From Dermatobacter hominis (GTDB lineage: Bacteria > Actinomycetota > Acidimicrobiia > Acidimicrobiales > Microtrichaceae): a DNA stretch of 64,000 nucleotides. Every line of letters begins with the position of its first letter. Position 1 is the first letter of the stretch. The stretch lies in NCBI RefSeq assembly GCF_020715685.1, contig NZ_CP085840.1:1116001-1180000 (forward strand), written 5' to 3'. A program made the position numbers and the translations under genes. The notes under the pieces are model-generated. The model worked only from the letters and a program-made list of their open reading frames with translations. It had not been told where the DNA came from and made no database searches. This document shows positions 35,142 to 42,496 of the stretch, piece after piece.

Positions 35142-35666
35142 GTGCTGGTGCTCGACCGCACCGTCGACGCCGTCGCGGCCCGGCTGCGGGGCCACGCCGC
35201 CGCCGATCGGGCGCTCTACGCGCTGTCGCAGGCGGCCAACCACAGCCTCCTGTGGCACGGGATCAACGCCGTCGACGCGGTCGTGGGCGGCCCAGCGGGC
35301 CGCCGTCGGGCGCTCCGGCGCAGCGTCGTGCTGGTCGCCGAGCAGGCCGCGGTGAACGGCCCGATCAAGACGCTGTTCCGGCGCACACGGCCCGACCACG
35401 TCACCGACCACCCGCATGGCCTGCGGACGCCGCTCACCTCGTCGTTCCCCAGCGGGCACGCCTCGGCGGGCGCCTGCGCCGCCACGCTGCTCACCGCGGA
35501 CCTCGGCGCCGCGCCGCTCTGGTGGGGCCTCGCCGCGGCGGTGGCGTGGAGCCGGGTCCACGTCGGGGCGCACCACGCGACCGACCTCGTCGGCGGCGCG
35601 GTGGTCGGCTCCGCGCTCGGCAGGGTCGCCGGCGTCGCCTGGCCCGCGCCGGGCCGCCGCGCCTGA
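35142..35666 (+). CDS. PAP2-superfamily phosphatase
   Basis: All three PAP2 phosphatase motifs are intact: KTLFRRTRP (KxxxxxxRP), SFPSGHAS (PSGH) and SRVHVGAHHATD (SRxxxxxHxxxD). Helices around the motifs suggest a membrane enzyme that removes phosphate from lipid phosphates or undecaprenyl pyrophosphate. The start is a problem: the coding frame runs back to the nuclease stop with no ATG, GTG or TTG before GTG 35142, which leaves 174 residues. A CTG at 35073 overlaps the upstream TGA as CTGA and would add 23 residues including a plausible N-terminus; it may be the real start through coupling. Confidence 0.8.
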   Translation: MLVLDRTVDAVAARLRGHAAADRALYALSQAANHSLLWHGINAVDAVVGGPAGRRRALRRSVVLVAEQAAVNGPIKTLFRRTRPDHVTDHPHGLRTPLTSSFPSGHASAGACAATLLTADLGAAPLWWGLAAAVAWSRVHVGAHHATDLVGGAVVGSALGRVAGVAWPAPGRRA

Positions 35667-35729
35667 GCGGGTCGACGCCGCCTCGCACCGACCGCGAGAT
35701 CGCCCCTTCGCAGCGACGCCGCGCCGGGG

Positions 35730-35735
35730 TACGGT
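35730..35735 (+). promoter_or_regulatory. -10 hexamer for the WS/DGAT gene
   Basis: TACGGT ends 8 bases before GTG 35744, supporting that start over ATG 35789. Confidence 0.55.
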
Positions 35736-35743
35736 CAGCAGCG

Positions 35744-37216
35744 GTGGCATCGCAGGAGCCCGGGGGGCCGGCGCACGCGGACGACCACATGTCGCAGCTC
35801 GAGGCGGTCATGTGGATCCTCGACGGTGACCCGCGCCTGGCCTCGGGATTTGCGAACCTCACGATCTTCGACCGGGTCCCCGACCGGGCCGTGCTGCGGG
35901 AGCGGATGCTCGCGGCGACCGAGGTCGTCCCCCGCCTCCGCCAGCGGGTCGTGGGGGGCGGACACCTCAGCACGCCGGTCTGGCGGGACGACCCCGACTT
36001 CGACCTCGACCACCACATCCGCTGGATCGACCTCGGCGACGACGACCTCGACGCCCTCGCCGCCGAGCTCTCGGGCCACCCGTTCGACCGGGAGCGGCCC
36101 CTGTGGGAGTTCGTCGTGGTCGAGGGCCTGCCGGGCGGTGCCGGGGCGATGGTCCAGCGCTTCGACCACACGTTGACCGACGGCGAGGGCGGCATCCGCC
36201 TGTCGGCGCAGTTCCTCGACCTCGAGCGGCAGCCCGATCGCCCGCACCGGTCGGAGCGGCCCCGGCGGTCCCGATCCGACGCGGCGCCGTCGGCACCCGT
36301 CGAGGCGCCCGTCGTGGCGGCGGACGGCGCAGCCACCACGATCGAGGAGCCCGCACCGGGCCTCTGGGGCCAAGCGCTCCGTGGGCTGCGGGCCGCCGGG
36401 AGCGTCCCGGCCGCGGTCGCGAGGGGCGCTGCGCAGGTGCCGTCCCGGACCGGTGGGTTTCTCGACCTCGCCGTCGACTCGGTGCAGCAGCTCGCCGTCG
36501 ACGGGCGCCGGTCGCCGCTCTGGACGGAGCGCTCCACGGAGCGGTGGTTCGGCCGCTCCGCGCTGAACCTCGACGACGTGAAGGCGGCGGGTCGGGCGCT
36601 CGGCGGGAGCGTCAACGACGTGTTCGTCACCGGGGCCCTCACTGCGGCCGCCGAGGTCCACGCCGCAGCGGGCCTCCCGGTCGACGAGCTGCGGGTGGCC
36701 ATCCCGGTGAGCAACCGCCAGTCGGGCTCGTCGGACGGGAACGCCTTCACGCCGGTCCACGCGCTGCTGCCGACGGGCGACATGCCGGTCGAGGAGCGGT
36801 TCCGGCTCGTGCACGAGCGGCTGGACCACGTGAAGCGCGACCAGGCGGGGATCCCGCTGGACGCGCCCGCGGCGGCGGCCCGGCTGCTGCCGAACGCCGC
36901 GCTCCTCGGCATCGCCGGCCGCACGGCCGGGGCGATCGACTTCGTGTGCTCGAACGTCCGGGCCGCCCCGTTCGACCTCTACATGGCCGGCGCGCACCTC
37001 GAGGGCAACTACCCGCTCGGCCCGCTGCTCAACACGTCGTTCAACCTGACGACGATGTCGTACCGGGGCTGGCTGTTCCTCGGCCTGCTGGCCGACCGGG
37101 TCGCCGTCCCCGACCCGGACGGGCTCCTGGCCGCGCTCGAGCGGGCCTACGCCGAGGTGCTCGCCGCCGGCGGCATCGCCACGCGCCGCACGCCCGACGT
37201 CCCCGTCACCGCCTGA
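35744..37216 (+). CDS. WS/DGAT-family O-acyltransferase
   Basis: 490 residues, full length for bacterial wax ester synthase / diacylglycerol acyltransferases. LEAVMWILDGDPRLASG is the usual N-terminal opening, HPFDRERPLWEFVVVEGL the substrate-side motif, and the C-terminal half has GGSVNDVFVTGAL and CSNVRAAPFDLYMAG. The active-site motif normally HHxxxDG reads DHTLTDG here: the second, catalytic His and the DG are kept but the first His is Asp. Activity may be altered. A Pro/Arg-rich insert separates the two halves. The last plus-strand gene before the repeat array. Confidence 0.85.
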   Translation: MASQEPGGPAHADDHMSQLEAVMWILDGDPRLASGFANLTIFDRVPDRAVLRERMLAATEVVPRLRQRVVGGGHLSTPVWRDDPDFDLDHHIRWIDLGDDDLDALAAELSGHPFDRERPLWEFVVVEGLPGGAGAMVQRFDHTLTDGEGGIRLSAQFLDLERQPDRPHRSERPRRSRSDAAPSAPVEAPVVAADGAATTIEEPAPGLWGQALRGLRAAGSVPAAVARGAAQVPSRTGGFLDLAVDSVQQLAVDGRRSPLWTERSTERWFGRSALNLDDVKAAGRALGGSVNDVFVTGALTAAAEVHAAAGLPVDELRVAIPVSNRQSGSSDGNAFTPVHALLPTGDMPVEERFRLVHERLDHVKRDQAGIPLDAPAAAARLLPNAALLGIAGRTAGAIDFVCSNVRAAPFDLYMAGAHLEGNYPLGPLLNTSFNLTTMSYRGWLFLGLLADRVAVPDPDGLLAALERAYAEVLAAGGIATRRTPDVPVTA

Positions 37217-37284
37217 CCCGCCAGCCGCAGGGTTGTTGGCCGCTCTTGCAGAGGGCCCGCCCCGCCCCGCCGGGCCCGCCCGCA

Positions 37285-37709
37285 GCCGAACTTGTACGCC
37301 ACGCGCCACACCAGCGACCGCCACGTACAAGATCGCCGCCCGCCGACGAACTCGTACGCCACGCGCCACATGGGCGACCGCCACGTACAAGATCGACGGA
37401 GCGGCCGGACGGCGACCGCCACGTACAAGATCGCCGCCCGCCGACGAACTTGTACGCCAAACGCCACATCGGCGACCGCCACGTACAAGATCGACGGGGC
37501 GGCCGGACGGCGACCGCCACGTACAAGTTCGACGGTCGCCGACGAACTCGTACGCCACACGCCACACCGGCGACCTCCACGTACAAGATCGCCGCCCGCC
37601 GACGAACTCGTACGCCACGCGCCACACCAGCGACCGCCACGTACAAGATCGACGCCCGCCGACGAACTCGTACGCCATGCGCCACATCGGCGACCGCCAC
37701 GTACAAGTT
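37285..37709. repeat. Array of six 49-bp palindrome-ended units plus two half units
   Basis: Full units: 37285-37333, 37345-37393, 37443-37491, 37541-37589, 37601-37649, 37661-37709. Each begins CGAACTYGTACG and ends CGTACAAGWTCG, imperfect inverted repeats with 1-2 mismatches, around a ~25-base GC-rich centre containing GGCGACCGCC. Neighbouring units are joined by an 11-base linker close to CCGCCCGCCGA, giving a 60-base period. After units 2 and 3 a half unit (right half only, 37411-37431 and about 37509-37529) is inserted behind a GCGGCCGGACGG linker, giving a 98-base period. The array fills the gap between convergent genes. The units differ mainly in the centre. No similar copy was noticed elsewhere in the window. 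Confidence 0.95.
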
Positions 37710-37807
37710 CGGCGGTCTGGGGTGCAGGGGGTGGGAGCGGGCCGGAGCGTGCCCGGAACGGCGAACGCGCCCCCGCCGGAGCGGGGACGCGTTCGTCCAT
37801 CGGCTCT

Positions 37808-37828
37808 GACCGCCCGTGCCGGGCGGTC
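37808..37828 (-). terminator. Hairpin terminator of the 59-residue gene
   Basis: GACCGCCCG (37808-37816) and CGGGCGGTC (37820-37828) form a perfect 9-bp stem with a TGC loop, 5 bases beyond the stop at 37834 on the minus strand. Confidence 0.7.
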
Positions 37829-37833
37829 GGCGA

Positions 37834-38013
37834 TCAGTTGATGTGCACCTCGGCGTCCAGCCGGGACAGGAGCGACCGGACGTCCAGGAGGAGGTCGGCC
37901 ATCTCCGAGGTCGACACGATCGAGCGATCGGCGATGTCGCCGAGGCCCTGGTCGATGAGCTGCATGGCCGCTCGGATGGACTCGTCGGTCTGCGGTTCCT
38001 TGACCTCGGTCAC
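37834..38013 (-). CDS. Small acidic helical protein, 59 residues
   Basis: An overlooked short gene. GTG 38013 is preceded at ideal distance by GGAGG (in AACTGGAGGACAAG) and the frame closes at 37834, followed by a hairpin. The product starts VTEVKEPQTDESIRAAMQL and ends RLDAEVHIN; about a dozen Asp/Glu residues against four or five Lys/Arg, no Cys, and heptad-like leucines in MADLLLDVRSLLSRL, suggesting an amphipathic helical hairpin. It is not recognised. It lies alone between the repeat array and the divergent LLM gene. Confidence 0.72.
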   Translation of the reverse strand: MTEVKEPQTDESIRAAMQLIDQGLGDIADRSIVSTSEMADLLLDVRSLLSRLDAEVHIN

Positions 38014-38194
38014 CTTGTCCTCCAGTTCGCCTCGCCGGGACTCCCGCCCGGAGCCCTTCCCGCTCGTAGCGGGAGCAGACCCTCGACCCGGTGCCGGTCA
38101 CCTCGTGGTGTCCGATGGAGGGTACCCCTCCCCTGGGACATCGCGGAGGTCGATTGGGCCCGCTTCACGGAGGGTTCACAGTCCGGACACGGGA

Positions 38195-38200
38195 TACCGT
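38195..38200 (+). promoter_or_regulatory. -10 hexamer for the LLM gene at 38209
   Basis: TACCGT ends 8 bases before ATG 38209. The 195-base region back to 38013 otherwise holds only a short CCCGCT/AGCGGG hairpin near 38069-38083. Confidence 0.55.
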
Positions 38201-38208
38201 GCCCGGCC

Positions 38209-39246
38209 ATGGCTCCGACCTCGTCCCCGTCCGGTCCCGGCGACGCCGCCCAGGCCCCCGTCGGCCTCACGTTCGCCAGCTTCCAGGGCCTCGGGCTCGA
38301 CGTCGGACTGGCCATGGCCCGCACCGCCCGGGACGCCGGCTTCAGCTCCTACTGGACGGCCGAGACGGTCAGCACCGAGGCGTTCGCCACCCTCGGCGCG
38401 GTGGCCGCCGGCGTCGGAGGCCTCGGCCTCGGGACCGGCGTGCTCGCCCTCCAGCTCCGCACGCCGCAGGTGGCGGCGATGGGCGCGGCGACCCTCCAGG
38501 CGCTGGCGCCGGACCGCGACGTGCTGTTGGGCGTCGGCATCTCGTCGCCGGTGGTGGTGGGCCGCTGGCACGGCGCGAACTACGGCGACCGACCGGTCGC
38601 GCAGGTGCGCGAGTTCCTCGAGCTCACCGCCGCCTGCCTGTCGGGCGAGGGCGTCTCGTACGACGGTGAGTTCTACAAGGCCAGCCGGTTCCGGCTCGGC
38701 GTCCGGCTGGGTGACCGCCGGCCGAAGCTGGTGCTCGGCGCCCTCAACCAGCGGATGCTGCGCCTGGCCGGCGAGCTGGCCGACGGCGTGCTGCTCAACT
38801 ACCTGCCGGCCAGCGCCGTCCCGTGGTGCGTCGAGCAGGTGCGGGCCGGCGAGCGCTTCGCCCAGCGGCCCCCCGGGTCCTGCACGATCTACGCCTACGT
38901 CCACGTCGGCGTGTGCGACACCGAGGCGGCCCGGCCGGCCGGCCGGAAGGACCTGTTCTCGTACGCGGTCGTCGACGCCTACGCCCAGGCCTTCGAGCGG
39001 GCCGGCTTCGGCGACGAGATCGCGGCCCTGCGGACGGCCCACCAGGACGGCGATCGCGAGGCCGCCGTCGCCGCCGTGTCGGACCGCATGGTCGACGCCA
39101 TCGACATCTGCGGCGACGCCGCGGTCGTGGCCGGCGCGGTGCAGGAGTACCGGGACGCGGGCGTCGAGGTGCCGGTGATCATGCCGCTGCCGTGGGGTGA
39201 GGACCGGGTGGCCACGATCGAGGCCACCATCGACGCCGTCACCTGA
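38209..39246 (+). CDS. LLM-class F420-dependent oxidoreductase
   Basis: 345 residues, luciferase-like barrel. GLTFASFQGLGLDVGLAMART, AETVSTEAFATLGAVA and LGLGTGVLALQLRTPQ match the F420-binding half; RLAGELADGVLLNYLP is the phosphate-side motif. PAVEQ-type C-terminal region ends with VEVPVIMPLPWGED, common in this subgroup. Hydride transfer with F420H2 is expected; the substrate is unknown. Leaderless start. An SDR with its own promoter follows 40 bases later. Confidence 0.85.
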   Translation: MAPTSSPSGPGDAAQAPVGLTFASFQGLGLDVGLAMARTARDAGFSSYWTAETVSTEAFATLGAVAAGVGGLGLGTGVLALQLRTPQVAAMGAATLQALAPDRDVLLGVGISSPVVVGRWHGANYGDRPVAQVREFLELTAACLSGEGVSYDGEFYKASRFRLGVRLGDRRPKLVLGALNQRMLRLAGELADGVLLNYLPASAVPWCVEQVRAGERFAQRPPGSCTIYAYVHVGVCDTEAARPAGRKDLFSYAVVDAYAQAFERAGFGDEIAALRTAHQDGDREAAVAAVSDRMVDAIDICGDAAVVAGAVQEYRDAGVEVPVIMPLPWGEDRVATIEATIDAVT

Positions 39247-39273
39247 GGACGCCCGGGCCCGCGGTCCCCGGCG

Positions 39274-39279
39274 TAGGGT
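39274..39279 (+). promoter_or_regulatory. -10 hexamer for the SDR gene at 39287
   Basis: TAGGGT ends 7 bases before ATG 39287. Confidence 0.55.
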
Positions 39280-39286
39280 CGCCGCC

Positions 39287-40102
39287 ATGGAGCTGAAGGA
39301 CCGCGTGGTCGTCGTGACGGGTGGTGCCAGCGGCATCGGCGCGGCCATGTGCCGCCGCTTCGCCGAGGAGGGTCCCACCGCCATCGTCGTCGCCGACCTC
39401 GACGGCGACGGTGCGGCGTCGGTGGCCGACGCCGTGCGGGCCGCGGCGCCCGACGTGGTCGCGGTGGCCCGGGCCCTCGACGTCGCGGACGAGGCGCAGG
39501 TCGGCGCGCTGATCACCGAGACACACCTGGACCACGGGCGGCTCGACCTGTTCTGCGCCAACGCCGGCATCGGCACCGCGATGGGCGTCGAGGCCCCCGA
39601 CGCGGTCTGGGAGCAGATCTGGCACGTGAACGTGATGGCCCACGTCTACGCCGCCCGGGCGCTGCTGCCCCGCTGGCTCGAGGACGGCGAGGGCCACCTG
39701 CTCGTCACGGCGTCGGCGGCCGGGCTGCTGTCGAACCTCGGCGACGCGCCGTACTCCGCGACCAAGCACGCCGCGGTCGGCCTCGCCGAGTGGCTGTCCA
39801 TCACGTACGGCGACCGCGGCGTGCACGTCTCGTGCCTGTGCCCGCAGGGCGTGCGGACGCCGCTGCTGTTCGGGCCCCCGGGCAGCGCCGGCGACGGCGC
39901 GCTGTCCACCGAGGTCGTGAAGGCCCAGCGGGTGATCGAGCCCGAGGAGGTCGCCGAGTCCGTCGTCGAGGGCCTGCGCGACGAGCGGTTCCTGATCCTG
40001 CCGCACCCCGAGGTCGCCGACTACGAGCGGGCCCGGGCCGGCGACCGGGAGCGGTGGCTCGGCGCCATGCGCCGGCTCCAGTCCGGTCTGCTCGGCGGCT
40101 GA
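39287..40102 (+). CDS. Short-chain dehydrogenase/reductase
   Basis: 271 residues. TGGASGIGAAMCRRFAEEG is the NAD(P) motif, VADLDGDGAAS suggests NAD(H) preference from the acidic end of strand 2, CANAGIGTAMG is the NNAG-type motif, and YSATKHAAVGLAEW holds the catalytic Tyr-Lys with Ser in TASAAGLLSN. A classical SDR with an unknown alcohol or ketone substrate. The methyltransferase-glycosylase gene begins 16 bases after its stop, so the two are likely one transcript. Confidence 0.88.
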   Translation: MELKDRVVVVTGGASGIGAAMCRRFAEEGPTAIVVADLDGDGAASVADAVRAAAPDVVAVARALDVADEAQVGALITETHLDHGRLDLFCANAGIGTAMGVEAPDAVWEQIWHVNVMAHVYAARALLPRWLEDGEGHLLVTASAAGLLSNLGDAPYSATKHAAVGLAEWLSITYGDRGVHVSCLCPQGVRTPLLFGPPGSAGDGALSTEVVKAQRVIEPEEVAESVVEGLRDERFLILPHPEVADYERARAGDRERWLGAMRRLQSGLLGG

Positions 40103-40118
40103 CCGAACCCTGACGGCC

Positions 40119-41312
40119 GTGGCCGAGCCCGATCCCCACCGCACGACGCTCGACGTCTACGAGACCCGCGCCGCCGAGTGGGAGGTGGGTCGCGGCGCAC
40201 CGCGGCAGGAGGAGTCGAAAGCGCTCGGCGACCGCTGGCGCGCCGAGGGTGCGCTCGTCGGCGACCTGGGGTGCGGGCCGGGCTGGCACCTCCCGGCCCT
40301 CCCGGACGGATCGATCGCGCTCGACGGCGCCCGGGCGATGCTCGACCTCGTCCCACGCCACGCGCCGGCCTCGCCCCGGGTCCAGGCCGACCTGCGGGCG
40401 CTGCCGTTCGCCCGCCACTCGCTCGACGGCGCGTGGGCCGAGCGGAGCTACGTCCACCTCGACCGCCGGGCCTGCCCGCTCGCGTGGTGGGACCTTCACC
40501 GGGCGCTGCGAGTGGGCGCCACAGCGCACCTCGGCCTGTTCACGGCGGACCCGGCGACGGACGAGGACCCTTCGACCGATCCCGCCGGGGTCGACCACGG
40601 CCCGCACCCCGGTGACGACTTCCCCGGCCGGTCGTTCTCGCTGTGGGACGAGGCGCTCCTCGGCCACGTGCTCGAGGGCGCCGGCTTCGCCGTCGAGCGG
40701 ACGGCGCCCGACCCGGACCGCAGCCGGATCGCGGTGCAGGTCCGGAGCGAGCGCACGCTGGCCGACACCGTCGGCCCGGGGATGCGGCTCCTGCTCGTCG
40801 GGCTCAACCCGTCGCTGTACGCCGCCGACGCGGGCGTCGGCTTCGCGCGGCCGGGCAACCGGGCCTGGCCGGCGCTGCTCGCCGCCGGGCTCGCGACGGT
40901 GGACCGGGACCCGGTGCACCTCCTGCGCCATCAGGCGATCGGGATGTCGGACCTGGTCAAGCGCGCCACGGCCACCGCCAAGGAGCTGCGGCCCGAGGAG
41001 TTCCGCCTCGGGTTCGAGCGGCTCGACGCCCTGTGCGCGTGGCTGCGACCCGGCGCCGTGTGCGTGCTCGGGGTGACCGGGTGGCGGGACGCGACGGGCG
41101 ACCGCCACGCCGCGCTCGGCCGCCAGGAGCGCACCCTGGGCGGGCGGCCGGTCCACGTGATGCCCAACCCGAGCGGCCTCAACGCGCACACGAGCGTCGC
41201 CGACCTGGCCGACCACCTGCGCGCCGCCCTCGAGCTCGGGGCGGCAGTCGGGCCGCCATCAGGCGCGGCATCCGGCGCGGCGCCCGGGGCGGCATCCGAC
41301 AGCGGGTCGTAG
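40119..41312 (+). CDS. SAM methyltransferase fused to Mug-type uracil/mismatch DNA glycosylase
   Basis: 397 residues with two domains. Residues ~1-215: class I methyltransferase-like, motif I GDLGCGPGWHLPAL (48-61), then ALDGARAMLDLV, LRALPFARHSLDGAWAERS (a Methyltransf_11 pattern). Residues ~220-385: Mug/TDG-family glycosylase, with VGLNPSLY (227-234; GxNP holds the catalytic Asn), GFARPGNRAWPALL, SDLVKRAT and the DNA-intercalation motif HVMPNPSGLN (346-355). Glycosylases of this family remove U or T from G mismatches and damaged bases. The methyltransferase target is unknown. GTG start. The C-terminal tail is low-complexity Gly/Ala/Ser/Pro. Confidence 0.85.
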   Translation: MAEPDPHRTTLDVYETRAAEWEVGRGAPRQEESKALGDRWRAEGALVGDLGCGPGWHLPALPDGSIALDGARAMLDLVPRHAPASPRVQADLRALPFARHSLDGAWAERSYVHLDRRACPLAWWDLHRALRVGATAHLGLFTADPATDEDPSTDPAGVDHGPHPGDDFPGRSFSLWDEALLGHVLEGAGFAVERTAPDPDRSRIAVQVRSERTLADTVGPGMRLLLVGLNPSLYAADAGVGFARPGNRAWPALLAAGLATVDRDPVHLLRHQAIGMSDLVKRATATAKELRPEEFRLGFERLDALCAWLRPGAVCVLGVTGWRDATGDRHAALGRQERTLGGRPVHVMPNPSGLNAHTSVADLADHLRAALELGAAVGPPSGAASGAAPGAASDSGS

Positions 41313-41315
41313 AGT
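41310..41315 (+). promoter_or_regulatory. -10 hexamer upstream of the CrtC/AttH-like gene
   Basis: TAGAGT overlaps the preceding stop codon. The message would carry a ~38-base leader with AGGGGGA before ATG 41361. Confidence 0.4.
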
Positions 41316-41360
41316 CGGACCGGGGCCGGCGAGCGCCGTCCCTGACCAGGGGGACACACA

Positions 41361-42401
41361 ATGCGCGTGCGACTGGAACCGTCGGACGAGTACATGCACC
41401 CGGGCCCCGAGCCCACCTTCAACGAGTCGATGTACTTCAACCTGTACGACCCGTCCGCCCACCTCGGCGGGTTCGTGCGGATCGGGAACCGGCCGAACGA
41501 GGGCCACGCCGAGATGACCGTGTGCCTGTACCTCCCCGACGGGCGGGTGGCGTTCATGTTCCGGCGGGCGGAGATCGACGGCAACGAGCGCTTCGACGCC
41601 GGCGGCGCCTCGTTCGAGGTCGTCGAGCCGTTCCGCACCGAGGGCGACGGCGGCGGCGAGCTGCGCGTCGCCTACGGCGGCAAGCTCGTGCTGCTCGACC
41701 AGCCCCTCGACATGGCCGACCCCCGCCAGGCCTTCTCCGACAACCCCTACGGATCGGCGTCGATCGACCTCACGTACCAGGGCATCGCCCGGCCCTTCGG
41801 CGGTGAGCCCGAGGAGTCCCACGAGCGACCGGGCGAGGAGTTCGCCAAGGGCCACTACGAGCAGCTCGTCCGGGGCGGCGGGACGGTCACCGTCGAGGAC
41901 CAGACCTGGACCGTGTCGGGCCTCGGGCTGCGGGACCACTCGTGGGGTCCCCGCACCTGGCAGGCGCCCTGGTACTACCGCTGGCTGACGATGAACTTCG
42001 CCGACGGCACCGGCCTGATGCTGTCGCGGATCGCCCGCCCCGACGGCCCCGGCACCCGGGGCGGGTTCGTGTGGGACGGGCGCGACCTGCACGTGGTCCG
42101 CGACGTCCAGCTGCGCACCGACTGGACCGGGACGGGCTCGTACCACTCGAAGGTCCACGCCACGTTCAGCACCGGGCGCGACGGCGACGAGGGCATCACC
42201 CGCACGGTCACCGGCGAGGTGCTGAACCTGATCCCGTTGCGGAACCGGCGCGAGGGCCGGGTCACCCGGATCTCCGAGGGCCTCACCCGGTGGCACCTGG
42301 ACCGCGCGCTGGGCGACGACGAGTCGGCCACGCTCGGCCACGGGCTGTCGGAGTACCTGGACCAGATCGTCGACGACGAACCGGTGGGGCTCGCGGAGTA
42401 G
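41361..42401 (+). CDS. CrtC/AttH-like lipocalin-type protein
   Basis: 346 residues of alternating beta structure. The opening PGPEPTFNESMYFNLYDP, the internal WTVSGLGLRDHSWGPRTWQ (the RDHSWGPR motif) and WHLDRALGDDE near the end are typical of a family of actinobacterial proteins related to hydroxyneurosporene hydratase CrtC and Svf1/AttH lipocalin folds. Such proteins bind or modify long isoprenoid or acyl chains. No catalytic assignment can be made. AGGGGGA precedes the ATG by 8 bases. Confidence 0.75.
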   Translation: MRVRLEPSDEYMHPGPEPTFNESMYFNLYDPSAHLGGFVRIGNRPNEGHAEMTVCLYLPDGRVAFMFRRAEIDGNERFDAGGASFEVVEPFRTEGDGGGELRVAYGGKLVLLDQPLDMADPRQAFSDNPYGSASIDLTYQGIARPFGGEPEESHERPGEEFAKGHYEQLVRGGGTVTVEDQTWTVSGLGLRDHSWGPRTWQAPWYYRWLTMNFADGTGLMLSRIARPDGPGTRGGFVWDGRDLHVVRDVQLRTDWTGTGSYHSKVHATFSTGRDGDEGITRTVTGEVLNLIPLRNRREGRVTRISEGLTRWHLDRALGDDESATLGHGLSEYLDQIVDDEPVGLAE

Positions 42402-42496
42402 ACCGTGCCGCGGGTCGACCGCCGGTCGGCCCGCGACCACCGCCAGCGCGACCCGGCCGACCCGGCCTCGCCGCGACCACCAGAGAGGCGAGGCAC

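Noticed and set aside
37285-37709. CRISPR array
   Set aside because: The 11-base linkers are themselves repeats, not unique spacers, and no cas gene is present in the window. The RecB-like nuclease at 34228 is of repair type.
37285-37709. MITE or insertion-sequence remnant
   Set aside because: No target-site duplications, transposase or longer terminal repeats are visible; 49-bp units in regular phase do not fit insertion.
37147-37809. Long open frames on both strands through the repeat array, reading as repeated RRRTRTP or LVRGGRRCGAWRTSSSAG-type peptides
   Set aside because: They exist because the 60-base unit lacks stops in most frames and its length is a multiple of three. They have no start signal, vary in frame at the 98-base blocks, and the DNA conservation is in the palindromic ends, not in any codon frame.
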